This document shows, one piece after another, positions 1 to 6,903 of a stretch of DNA of 11,367 nucleotides. The stretch lies in the NCBI GenBank assembly GCA_964623395.1, contig CAZUSI010000046.1:1-11367 (forward strand), read 5' to 3'. Both the position numbers and the translations under genes were made by a program. Under the pieces are notes generated by a model. It searched no databases. It saw nothing but the letters and a program-made list of their open reading frames with translations, and was not told the DNA's origin. Within the stretch, counting starts at the first letter, position 1, and each line of letters begins with the position of its first letter. Source of the stretch: JBDRZD01 sp964623395 (GTDB lineage: Bacteria > Hydrothermota > Hydrothermia > Hydrothermales > Hydrothermaceae).

Positions 1-16
1 AATGGAATGAAAAAAT

Positions 17-1237
17 TTAAAAAGGAAAATAAGAAATAAAAAATCTTTGTTCAAAAATTCCGTAATTTTCAAAAAAATTTTGAGAACTTATTTTACTTTT
101 ATAAGAGATTTTAAATTTATCTTTTATTAAAAATTCTGGTCCTTGTTCAAAAATAATTCCTTTTTCTTTTTTACCATAAAGATATGCTAAATAAATACCG
201 TATTCTATAAAGGAAAATTTTTTATAAAGATTTATTCCTAAAAGAAAATTGTATGGGAAAGGGAAATTTTTCCTTTCAAAAAAATAATCCAATAAAAAAT
301 TTTTGAATTTAATTTCAAAGGAATTTATTTTTTCAGTTTTTCCATCATACAAATTCCCATCCCTTCTTTCTACATGTCTTAACATTAATTTTAAATTTTT
401 AATTTCTATCTCATTTCCTACATCAAACTTACAAAATCTTGGAATCTGCCTTTTGCGTGGGCTAACTGTTTCAACATTAAAAAATATTTTTAGATTTTTA
501 AATAAATTATATTTTGTAAATACCTTTGAAAAAAATCCATAAGAAGGATTTTTAAAAAAATGTCCATATAAAAGATTGATTTCCTCTAAATTTTTAAAAA
601 TTCCAAAGAAAATGCTTTTAAAATCTATACCCTCCTTATTTATTCCATAAATTCCATATTTTTTTTCCCTTTTAAATCCAAGGTTTAAAAAATCCCTTAA
701 AAAATAAATTTTTAATTCTGTTTCATACCTTAAATTTCTTATTTCATAAAAACCTTCAAAATTTAAATCTATAAAAAATTTTAAAAATTTTAAGTCCTTT
801 TTAAAAATCAATTTGTGCAAAAAGATGAAGTTATAATTGTTTAAGTATCTTTTTGGACCAAATGGGGAGAAAACATAGCCTATTGAATTTAAAAAATAAA
901 AATTTTTAATTTCCAAATCTTTTTTAAATCCTATTTGATTCCATTGTCTCCTATCTTCTCCCTTATGGTCAATTCCATGATTGCATACATGATTATAAAA
1001 AAAATTTAAATTGAATACATTTATTTTCATTTCCCAATTAAATCTTATAGAATAGGGAGTTAATTTTTTATTTTCTTCTTTGAAGAAAAGAATTTCCTTT
1101 AAATTGAAATATAAGGGCTTATAAATTTCAACTTCATTTTCCCTTAAAATATAAAATTTATAAGAGATATTATTTTTTTCAAGAAAGCAAAAATCTATAA
1201 AAGAATAATTGACCAAAATTAAAAAAATCAATAACAT
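17..1237 (-). CDS. Probable outer-membrane beta-barrel protein of unknown function
   Basis: I do not recognise the family. The 406-residue product begins with a short hydrophobic segment (about residues 1-18, starting MLLIFLILV) that could be a signal peptide. The rest is rich in aromatic residues and Lys, in alternating polar/hydrophobic stretches with short Gly/Asn/Asp turns, and it ends in phenylalanine (SYFPF). A C-terminal Phe and this pattern are typical of outer-membrane beta-barrels. Residues 81-100 hold a dense polar cluster with His83, Cys85, Asn86, His87, Asp90, Arg96, Arg97, Trp99 and Asn100. Its spacing resembles the H-x-S-N ... R-x-W-N catalytic region of outer-membrane phospholipase A, but with Cys where Ser would be. 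A second polar loop lies near His288 (about 288-299). The gene is transcribed alone, divergently from xer, from an ATG 6 nt after a TATAAT box and without a Shine-Dalgarno sequence. The beta-barrel call is moderate; any enzymatic role is speculative. Confidence 0.6.
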   Translation of the reverse strand: MLLIFLILVNYSFIDFCFLEKNNISYKFYILRENEVEIYKPLYFNLKEILFFKEENKKLTPYSIRFNWEMKINVFNLNFFYNHVCNHGIDHKGEDRRQWNQIGFKKDLEIKNFYFLNSIGYVFSPFGPKRYLNNYNFIFLHKLIFKKDLKFLKFFIDLNFEGFYEIRNLRYETELKIYFLRDFLNLGFKREKKYGIYGINKEGIDFKSIFFGIFKNLEEINLLYGHFFKNPSYGFFSKVFTKYNLFKNLKIFFNVETVSPRKRQIPRFCKFDVGNEIEIKNLKLMLRHVERRDGNLYDGKTEKINSFEIKFKNFLLDYFFERKNFPFPYNFLLGINLYKKFSFIEYGIYLAYLYGKKEKGIIFEQGPEFLIKDKFKISYKSKISSQNFFENYGIFEQRFFISYFPF

Positions 1238-1243
1238 TCTTTA

Positions 1244-1272
1244 ATTATAATTTACTTTTAATGTTTTTTTAA
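1244..1272 (-). promoter_or_regulatory. Promoter for the beta-barrel gene, probably leaderless
   Basis: On the minus strand a perfect TATAAT (1249-1244) lies 6 nt upstream of the ATG at 1237. A weak -35-like TTAAAA (1272-1267) sits 17 nt further upstream. A transcript starting the usual distance after this -10 box would begin at or next to the ATG. No Shine-Dalgarno sequence is present. AT-rich DNA yields such boxes by chance, so confidence rests on the position and on the matching arrangement for the divergent gene. Confidence 0.5.
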
Positions 1273-1280
1273 ATTATAAT
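1251..1280 (+). promoter_or_regulatory. Promoter for the xer-to-DUF4416 operon, probably leaderless
   Basis: A perfect TATAAT (1275-1280) stands 7 nt before the ATG at 1288. A -35-like TTTACT (1251-1256, four of six matches to TTGACA) lies 18 nt upstream of it. Transcription would start at or next to the ATG, giving a leaderless mRNA. No Shine-Dalgarno sequence precedes the ATG. This is the only intergenic space upstream of the seven-gene operon. Confidence 0.5.
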
Positions 1281-1287
1281 AAAAATT

Positions 1288-2151
1288 ATGAAGGAGGAAA
1301 TTGAAGCATTTTTATCTTATATTAAAAATCAAAAAAATTATTCTGAAAAAACAATTTTATCTTATAAAAATGACCTTTTTTCCTTTTATGAATATTTAAA
1401 GGGAAAATCAGTTAAAGATATAAATATTTCTGATATTAGAAATTATATAAGTGATTTAATAAAATATGGATATACTCCAAAAACATGTGCAAGGAAATTA
1501 TCATCTTTAAAAAGTTTTTTTAAATTTCTTTTAAAGAGAAATTTAATAGAATTTAATCCTGCAAGTGTTTTAAAAACACCAAAAATTCCTAAAAAACTTC
1601 CCTATGTTTTATCTGAAAAAACTTTAAGGGAAATACTTGATAACTGGAAAACATTTGATTTTAAAACTAAGAGGGATAAGGCAATTGTTGAAATTCTTTA
1701 TGGATGTGGTTTAAGGGCAGGTGAAGTCATCAATTTAAAGGAGAATGATGTTTTAAAGGATAGTATAAGGGTTTTAGGGAAAGGTAATAAAGTAAGGATA
1801 GTTCCTCTTCCTTTAAAAACAAAAGAGGCAATACTTGATTATATTAATGAGAAGAAAAAAAATAATTTAACTTCTATTTATTTATTTGTAAATTTAAATG
1901 GTAAAAAACTTACAGAAAGGGGACTTTATTATATTTTGAAAAAAGTTTTTGAGGAAAGGGGGGGTATAAATGGAATTCATCCCCACATTCTAAGGCATTC
2001 ATTTGCAACACATCTTTTATCAAGAGGTGCAGATTTAAGAAGTATTCAAGAACTTTTGGGTCATTCTTCTTTAAAGGCAACAGAAATTTATACTCATCTT
2101 TCAATTGAAGAAATAAAAAGAATTTATGAGAATTCACATCCCAGGAGTTAA
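1288..2151 (+). CDS. xer: Tyrosine recombinase of the XerC/XerD type
   Basis: Site-specific recombinase that, by family, resolves chromosome dimers at a dif-like site at the division septum. The 287 residues match the usual length of about 290-300. The N-terminal SAM-like core-binding domain covers about residues 1-90 and the catalytic domain about 105-285. All expected active-site residues are visible: Arg143 (in GLRAGE), Lys165 (in GKGNK), His233 and Arg236 (in HPHILRH), His259 (in LLGHSS) and nucleophile Tyr268 (in EIYTHL). The ATG at 1288 is the only reasonable start, because an in-frame TAA lies at 1270-1272. It heads a housekeeping operon and its last 26 nt overlap the biotin ligase gene. 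XerC and XerD cannot be told apart here; it may be the sole Xer of the organism. A phage integrase is unlikely given the compact size and context. Confidence 0.93.
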   Translation: MKEEIEAFLSYIKNQKNYSEKTILSYKNDLFSFYEYLKGKSVKDINISDIRNYISDLIKYGYTPKTCARKLSSLKSFFKFLLKRNLIEFNPASVLKTPKIPKKLPYVLSEKTLREILDNWKTFDFKTKRDKAIVEILYGCGLRAGEVINLKENDVLKDSIRVLGKGNKVRIVPLPLKTKEAILDYINEKKKNNLTSIYLFVNLNGKKLTERGLYYILKKVFEERGGINGIHPHILRHSFATHLLSRGADLRSIQELLGHSSLKATEIYTHLSIEEIKRIYENSHPRS

Positions 2152-2842
2152 GTTTGCCCCATATTTTTTAGAATATGAAGAAGTTGATTCAACGCAGGAT
2201 ATTGCCTTTGAAATTCTTGAAGATAAAAATGTTGATTCATGTGTTGTATTTTCTTATATTCAAAGAAAAGGGAGAGGAAGGAAATCTTCTTATTGGTTTT
2301 CCCCTTATGGTGGTCTATGGTTTAGTATAGGATTTAAAGATGTTTTACCTAAGAATCTTTACCTTGTTTCAGTTATTTCTGTTAGCAATTTTTTAGAAAG
2401 GGAATTTGAGATAGAAAATAAAATTAAGATACCAAACGATATTGTTGTAAATGATAAAAAGATATGTGGAATTCTTGTAGAAAGTAAAAAAAATTTAACT
2501 GTTTCTGGAATTGGATTAAATTTAAATATTAAGGAGTTTCCAGATAATTTAAAGGAATATGCAACATCAGTATATCTTTTGAAAAATAAAGAATATGATT
2601 TAAAGAAAACTTTGTTATCTTTTCTTGAAGAATTTTTAAAAATTTTTTCAAATTTCTCTTTTAAAAAATTGTTCAACTCCTATATAATAAAAACTCAAAT
2701 TATAGGGAAAAGAGTAAGATTTGAATATATGAATAAAAAAGTAGAAGGTAAAGTTTTAGAAATTGCTGAAGATTTTGAAATTTTTATTGAAAATAAAGGT
2801 AAATTTGAAATAGGAATTATAAGAAATTTTGAGGAAATATGA
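2126..2842 (+). CDS. birA: Biotin--[acetyl-CoA-carboxylase] ligase, single-domain type
   Basis: Activates biotin with ATP to biotinyl-AMP and transfers it to the acceptor lysine of biotin-dependent carboxylases, in the cytoplasm. The 238-residue protein starts directly with the catalytic domain: EEVDSTQ (18-24), the biotinyl-AMP loop KGRGRKSSYW (48-57) followed by SPYGG, KIPNDIV (101-107, where the family usually has KWPND), KKICGIL (111-117) and GIGLN (128-132). The C-terminal ligase cap covers about 190-238. There is no N-terminal helix-turn-helix, so it should not act as a biotin repressor, unlike E. coli BirA. The ATG at 2126 lies inside the end of xer (26-nt overlap) with no strong Shine-Dalgarno; no later ATG, GTG or TTG lies ahead of the first conserved motif. 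The stop overlaps the next start as ATGA. Confidence 0.92.
   Translation: MRIHIPGVKFAPYFLEYEEVDSTQDIAFEILEDKNVDSCVVFSYIQRKGRGRKSSYWFSPYGGLWFSIGFKDVLPKNLYLVSVISVSNFLEREFEIENKIKIPNDIVVNDKKICGILVESKKNLTVSGIGLNLNIKEFPDNLKEYATSVYLLKNKEYDLKKTLLSFLEEFLKIFSNFSFKKLFNSYIIKTQIIGKRVRFEYMNKKVEGKVLEIAEDFEIFIENKGKFEIGIIRNFEEI
2831..2835 (+). promoter_or_regulatory. Ribosome binding site of coaX
   Basis: GAGGA lies 3 nt before the ATG at 2839 (GAGGAAATATG), inside the end of birA. It supports the start that overlaps the birA stop as ATGA, an arrangement typical of translational coupling. Confidence 0.6.
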
Positions 2843-3564
2843 AAATACTATGTATTGATATAGGAAACACATATCTTCATTGGGCTTTTTTCATAAATGA
2901 TAAAATTGAGGATTTTGGTAAAATATTAAATTCACAGATTGAAAATTTTTCTGAAAATATAGGTTTTCCTGATGAGATTTTAATCTCTTCAAATGTTCCC
3001 TCATTAAATTTAAGGGTTGCAAATCTGTTTTCGAGATTTTTTGGTATATATCCAAAATTTGTTGTTGTTGAAAATTTCAATATTTTAAATATTCCATATA
3101 AAGAGAAAAGTGCAATAGGAGTTGATAGATTGTGTAATGTTTTTGCCCTTTATAAATACTATGGGGCACCAGGAATTGTCATAGATGCTGGAACTGCAAT
3201 AACTGTTGATGCAATTGATGAAAAAAGGAATTTTTATCCAATTGCAATATTTCCTGGAATAGGTCTTTTGATAAAATCAATATATGAAAATACTGAAAGG
3301 GTTAAAGTTAAAGAAATCTATTATACTCCCTCCCATTATGGAAAATCATCAGAGGAATGCCTTTCAATAGGAATTATAAATATTTTAAAGGGTGGACTTG
3401 AAAGGATTATAAGACAATTTCTTTTAAAGGAAAAATGGAAGGAATTTAAAAAAATTGCAACAGGAGGAGATGCAAATATAATTTCTGAAATCCTTGGTTT
3501 TGATAAAGATGAATTTTTAACCCTTAAAGGTATTTATGGAATTTATCACGAAAACATCTCTTGA
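2839..3564 (+). CDS. coaX: Type III pantothenate kinase
   Basis: Phosphorylates pantothenate to 4'-phosphopantothenate, the first step of coenzyme A synthesis. The 241 residues fit the ASKHA-fold CoaX family. Visible motifs are the N-terminal phosphate loop DIGNT (7-11), GVDR (94-97) with the presumed catalytic Asp96, DAGTA (116-120), FPG (138-140), the GKSSEE segment (168-173) and TGGDA (208-212) near the C-terminus. Type III enzymes usually need a monovalent cation and resist CoA feedback; that is family knowledge, not visible here. The gene overlaps birA by 4 nt at its start and tsaE by 29 nt at its end. Pairing with a biotin ligase is familiar, and fused BirA-CoaX proteins occur in some bacteria. 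The older name Baf (Bvg accessory factor) refers to the same family. Confidence 0.93.
   Translation: MKILCIDIGNTYLHWAFFINDKIEDFGKILNSQIENFSENIGFPDEILISSNVPSLNLRVANLFSRFFGIYPKFVVVENFNILNIPYKEKSAIGVDRLCNVFALYKYYGAPGIVIDAGTAITVDAIDEKRNFYPIAIFPGIGLLIKSIYENTERVKVKEIYYTPSHYGKSSEECLSIGIINILKGGLERIIRQFLLKEKWKEFKKIATGGDANIISEILGFDKDEFLTLKGIYGIYHENIS
3526..3530 (+). promoter_or_regulatory. Ribosome binding site of tsaE
   Basis: AAAGG ends 5 nt before the ATG at 3536, within the coding sequence of coaX. It supports a start that produces a 29-nt overlap. Confidence 0.5.
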
Positions 3565-3955
3565 AACAGAAAAATTAGGGGAGGAAGTTGTTAAAAAATT
3601 TTTTATTCCTTCAGTTTTTTCTTTATTTGGAGAACTTGGCTCAGGAAAAACAACATTTATAAGGGGTGCTGCAAAATATTTTGGAATAGAAAAGATAAGG
3701 TCTCCAACATTTCTTTATGTTTATATTTACAATTTACCAAATTTGAATTTTTATCATATTGACTTATATAGAATTAATAATGAAAATGAATGGAATTTTT
3801 TAGGGTTTGATGAATATTTAAATGATGAAAGGGGGATAGTTTTTATAGAATGGGCTGATAAGATAAAAAAAATTTTACCCAAAAAAAGAATAGATGTTAT
3901 ATTTGAGATAGTTGATGAAAACACAAGGAAAATAATTGTTAAAGAGAGGGGATAA
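3536..3955 (+). CDS. tsaE: tRNA threonylcarbamoyladenosine biosynthesis ATPase TsaE
   Basis: ATPase that works with TsaB and TsaD in making N6-threonylcarbamoyladenosine (t6A) at position 37 of ANN-decoding tRNAs. At 139 residues it has normal length. The Walker A loop GELGSGKTT lies at 32-40, SPTF at 56-59, HIDLYR at 74-79 and IEWADKI at 104-110, all in the family order. The start lies inside coaX with a plausible ribosome binding site; the TAA stop is 1 nt before the next ATG. TsaB, TsaC and TsaD are not in this window. Known in older databases as YjeE, an essential ATP-binding protein. Confidence 0.93.
   Translation: MEFITKTSLETEKLGEEVVKKFFIPSVFSLFGELGSGKTTFIRGAAKYFGIEKIRSPTFLYVYIYNLPNLNFYHIDLYRINNENEWNFLGFDEYLNDERGIVFIEWADKIKKILPKKRIDVIFEIVDENTRKIIVKERG
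3946..3951 (+). promoter_or_regulatory. Ribosome binding site that decides the oxidoreductase start
   Basis: GAGGGG ends 5 nt before the ATG at 3957, at the very end of tsaE. This is strong evidence for 3957 over an upstream in-frame TTG at 3936. Confidence 0.75.
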
Positions 3956-3956
3956 G

Positions 3957-4922
3957 ATGAAATTGAATGTTGGAATAATAGGGATAGGTTATATTGCTCA
4001 GGTCGCCTATATACCAACCTTAAAAAAGGAAAAGGATGTAAAACTTCATTCTTTATGTGATATTGATGAAGCAAAACTTTATAGATTAAAGGAAATACAC
4101 AATGTTGATAAAATTTATTTTGATTTTGAAAAGTTTCTTGAAGATAAAGAGCTTGATGCTGTTATAATAACAACTCCAAATCATTTGCATACACCTCTTG
4201 CAATTGCTGCAATGGAATTTAGAAAGCATGTTCTTTTAGAAAAGCCAGTTTCCTTAAATTTATTTGAAGCAGATTTTTTACTTGAGAAAAAAAGGGAAAT
4301 TAAAGATGTTATTTTGATGCCTGCTTTTAATCAGGCATTAAGACCCGATGTAAGAAAGATAAAGGAAATGATTGATAAAAATTTGATAGGGAAAATATAT
4401 CATATTGAATGTGGATATAGGAAAAAAAGGTTTGAATTTGAAGAAGTTGAATGGAAGGAAAAGGAAGAATCAGGTGGAGGAGCACTTTTTATTCAAGGAA
4501 TAAATGTTCTTGAAATTTTATATTATCTTTTTAGAAAAATTCCTGAAAAAATTATTTCTTCCTTATATAAAGAAGAAGTTGAAAAGGAAGTATTTTCATT
4601 TTTTAAAATAGATGATATTTCTGTCAATTTTGAAATAAGATGGGATCCAGAACTTGTAAGGGATTACATGTATTTTAACATTTATGGAGAAAAGGGGATA
4701 ATATATTTAAATCCCTTTAAAGTCATTGAAAAAAGATATGGTAAATTACTTGATATAAAACCTGAAATAGATGAGGAAGAAAGCTTTTTTAAAATTTCCT
4801 TTTCAAGGCAAATAAGAAATTTTATAAATACAATTAAGAAAAAAGAGAAGCCCTTTTTTGAAATTGAAGACGCAATAAATGTTTTAAAAATAATTGAGAA
4901 AATAAGAGAATCTTCAAAATAA
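3957..4922 (+). CDS. Gfo/Idh/MocA-family oxidoreductase with altered catalytic motif
   Basis: NAD(P)-dependent dehydrogenase family that usually acts on sugars or cyclitols. The 321-residue product begins with a Rossmann nucleotide-binding fold: GIGYIA (9-14), an acidic beta2 end at CDID (34-37), TTPNHLH (72-78) and the hallmark EKP (95-97). The C-terminal substrate domain begins near residue 120. There the usual GGGAL-x-D-x-G-x-H-x-x-D motif reads GGGALFIQGINVLE (173-186): the usual Asp is Ile179, the catalytic His is Asn183 and the last Asp is Glu186. Activity may therefore differ from that of classical members, or be lost. The substrate cannot be named. The gene sits between tsaE and lnt, with a 1-nt gap before it and a one-base TAATG overlap after it. 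A role in envelope sugar synthesis (for example a WlbA-like nucleotide-sugar dehydrogenase) is only a thought from the neighbourhood of lnt. Confidence 0.85.
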   Translation: MKLNVGIIGIGYIAQVAYIPTLKKEKDVKLHSLCDIDEAKLYRLKEIHNVDKIYFDFEKFLEDKELDAVIITTPNHLHTPLAIAAMEFRKHVLLEKPVSLNLFEADFLLEKKREIKDVILMPAFNQALRPDVRKIKEMIDKNLIGKIYHIECGYRKKRFEFEEVEWKEKEESGGGALFIQGINVLEILYYLFRKIPEKIISSLYKEEVEKEVFSFFKIDDISVNFEIRWDPELVRDYMYFNIYGEKGIIYLNPFKVIEKRYGKLLDIKPEIDEEESFFKISFSRQIRNFINTIKKKEKPFFEIEDAINVLKIIEKIRESSK

Positions 4923-6373
4923 TGATTATAATCCTTTTTATTTTTTCAATTTTACTTTCAATTCTTTCATCAACTCCTTTTTATACATGGCAACTTTCTT
5001 TATTTTTTTTATTACCCCTTTTTTTAATTCTTGAAAAATATAGGGGATTTTTAACATTTTTTATTTTTGGTCTTTTTTATTATACCTATCATCTTTTCTG
5101 GCTATTAAATCTATCAAAAATTGTTCCTGAAATAAAATATATTTTACCAATTGGTCTTTTAATTTTAATAATTATAGAATCTGGAATGCTGGGAATATGT
5201 GGTATTTTAACAAAGAAGTTTTTAAATTCAAAATTCTCCTTTATTTTAATACCTTCTTTTTTTGCAGGAATTGAATATTTCAGAAATCTCTTTGAAATTG
5301 CATTTCCATGGGCCCCCTTTTATCTTTTCTGGGTAAAAAATTTAAGGGGAATTCAAATAATAGAAATAACAGGTCCTTTTTTTATAACATTTTTAATTGT
5401 TTTTTTAAATCTTTTATTATACAATTTTTTAAAAAAAAGAAATTTTTCATATATTTTGATTTTTATTTTAATAATTTTATTAAATCAAATTTATGGAATT
5501 TTTTCTCTTAAAAAAGAATTTAAAGGAAAGGAAATAAAAGTTGCAATTTATCAACCAAACCTTTACCTTTATCTTTCCTATGATGAAGAAATAAAAGAAG
5601 GTTTTAAAACATATAAGGAACTTTCTGATAGTATTAAGGGATTCAATCCGCTTATTTCCTTATGGCCTGAATCCTCATTACCTGGAAATTTAAGATTTAA
5701 TCCCTTTATTAAAGAATTTGTTAAAGAATTTGCAATTAAAGAAAAAACATATATTTTTCTTGGTTCACAGGATAAAGAAGACAAAAAAATTTATAATACT
5801 GTTTTTTTAGTTTCACCAGAAGGTGAAATAATTTCAAAATATCATAAGGTTAAACTTGTTCCTTTTGGTGAAGCAATTCCATACGATGAAAAGTTTGATT
5901 TTTTAAAAAAGATAGATTTTGGAGAAGGAAATTTTTCAAGGGGAAAAAATCTTTCACCACTTAAAATAGGTGATTATCTCTTTGGAACACTTATATGTTA
6001 TGAAAGTATATTTCCTGAACTTTCAAGAAATTTAGTTTTAAAGGGTGCACAAGCAATTTTAAATTTAACATCTGATGGATGGTATGGGAAAACAATTGGG
6101 CCAATTGAGCATAGAGATTTATTTATTTTTAGAAGTATAGAAACAAGGAGGTATCTTTTAAGGAGTGCAAGAACAGGAATTTCATGCATTATAGACCCTT
6201 TTGGAAAAATACTTTATGAAAGGGGATTATTTAAAAAAGGTATAATTAAGGCAAAAATAATTTTACCTGATAAAAATTATAAGACCTTTTATGTAAAATA
6301 TGGTGAAATATTTGGAAAATTTTCCTTATCAATTTTAATTTTATCAATTTTTATTTCATTTATTAAAAAATGA
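4922..6373 (+). CDS. lnt: Apolipoprotein N-acyltransferase
   Basis: Inner-membrane enzyme that adds the third acyl chain, from phospholipid, to the N-terminal Cys of lipoproteins, the last maturation step before outer-membrane sorting in diderms. The 483 residues show several hydrophobic N-terminal segments (roughly 1-36, 42-62, 72-96, 105-120, 143-169, 175-195), a periplasmic nitrilase-like domain (about 204-450) and a final hydrophobic segment (about 465-481). The catalytic triad is readable: Glu250 in WPES, Lys309 in KYHKVKLVPFGE (306-317) and nucleophile Cys359 in CYES. The NLTSDGWYG stretch (381-389) is also typical. It starts with a TAATG overlap with the oxidoreductase and has no strong ribosome binding site, which suggests coupled translation. 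It ends with an ATGA overlap with the DUF4416 gene. Slightly shorter than the roughly 510 residues of E. coli Lnt. Confidence 0.93.
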   Translation: MIIILFIFSILLSILSSTPFYTWQLSLFFLLPLFLILEKYRGFLTFFIFGLFYYTYHLFWLLNLSKIVPEIKYILPIGLLILIIIESGMLGICGILTKKFLNSKFSFILIPSFFAGIEYFRNLFEIAFPWAPFYLFWVKNLRGIQIIEITGPFFITFLIVFLNLLLYNFLKKRNFSYILIFILIILLNQIYGIFSLKKEFKGKEIKVAIYQPNLYLYLSYDEEIKEGFKTYKELSDSIKGFNPLISLWPESSLPGNLRFNPFIKEFVKEFAIKEKTYIFLGSQDKEDKKIYNTVFLVSPEGEIISKYHKVKLVPFGEAIPYDEKFDFLKKIDFGEGNFSRGKNLSPLKIGDYLFGTLICYESIFPELSRNLVLKGAQAILNLTSDGWYGKTIGPIEHRDLFIFRSIETRRYLLRSARTGISCIIDPFGKILYERGLFKKGIIKAKIILPDKNYKTFYVKYGEIFGKFSLSILILSIFISFIKK

Positions 6374-6903
6374 TGCCACTCCCCGTTAAATTTTTTACAG
6401 GAATTTTATATACAGATGAAAATTTACTATTAATTGCAAAGGATAAATTAATCCAAAATTTTGGGAAAATTGATCTTGAAAGTCCTTCTTTTGATTTTGA
6501 ATTTACCGATTACTATAAAAATGAGATGGGGGAAAATATTAAAAGAATTTTTTATTCCTTTGGAAAACTTATTTTGCCAGATGAAATAATTTTTATAAAA
6601 TTAAAAACGAGCGAGATTGAAGAGGAATTAAAAGTTGAAGGTAAAAGAAAAGTTAATATTGATCCAGGTTATATTGATTATTTTAAAATTGTTCTTGCAT
6701 CCTTTAAATTTGGTGGACAAAAAATTTATCTTGGTAAAGGTGTTTATGCAGATATAACACTTTGGTATGAAAAGGGAAAATTCAAATCAGTTTTAACTTC
6801 TTTTCCAGATTTCAAATCAAATCTGTATGAGAAATTCTTTTTAAAATTAAGAGAAACTTATAAAAGGCAAATTAAAAATCAATCCCCTTTTAAATCCCCT
6901 TAA
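6370..6903 (+). CDS. DUF4416 family protein
   Basis: Conserved protein of unknown function. The 177 residues match the DUF4416 family by overall pattern: N-terminal PLPVKFFTGILY (3-14), a central FDFEFTDYYKNEMG stretch (36-49), DPGYIDYFKIVLAS (97-110), YLGKGVYADITL (120-131) and a C-terminal FPDFKS segment (145-150). Some family members are labelled GTP-binding in databases, but I see no P-loop here, so I do not assign nucleotide binding. The start is one of two adjacent ATG codons (6370 or 6373); the first overlaps the lnt stop as ATGATG. There is no ribosome binding site, so translation probably relies on coupling with lnt. It is the last gene of the plus-strand operon. Its last 57 nt, including the stop, overlap the antisense prmC gene. 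Confidence 0.85.
   Translation: MMPLPVKFFTGILYTDENLLLIAKDKLIQNFGKIDLESPSFDFEFTDYYKNEMGENIKRIFYSFGKLILPDEIIFIKLKTSEIEEELKVEGKRKVNIDPGYIDYFKIVLASFKFGGQKIYLGKGVYADITLWYEKGKFKSVLTSFPDFKSNLYEKFFLKLRETYKRQIKNQSPFKSP

Larger units (their letters stand above)
1244..1280. repeat. 11-bp inverted repeat in the divergent promoter region
   Basis: Arms 1244-1254 (ATTATAATTTA) and 1270-1280 (TAAATTATAAT) are perfect inverted copies separated by 15 nt. Each arm contains the 8-bp palindrome ATTATAAT, which reads TATAAT on both strands; the two palindromes start 29 bp apart. The gene-proximal boxes are the putative -10 elements of the two divergent genes. The repeat may simply reflect paired promoters, or it could be an operator. 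The sequence cannot separate these. Confidence 0.6.

Noticed and set aside
1238..1240. Cys17 of the barrel-like protein as a lipoprotein lipobox
   Set aside because: The preceding residues (Ile-Asp-Phe) do not fit the L-[AS]-[GA]-C pattern; Asp and Phe are not accepted there. An ordinary signal peptide is more likely.
1288..2151. Tyrosine recombinase as the mark of an integrated phage or genomic island
   Set aside because: It has Xer length and motifs and sits in an operon of housekeeping genes. No att repeats, tRNA target or phage genes are visible.
3936..3956. Longer start for the oxidoreductase at an in-frame TTG (3936), adding seven residues
   Set aside because: The ATG at 3957 has a strong GAGGGG site 5 nt upstream and begins directly with the Rossmann strand, as is normal in the family. 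The extension would overlap tsaE and adds nothing conserved.
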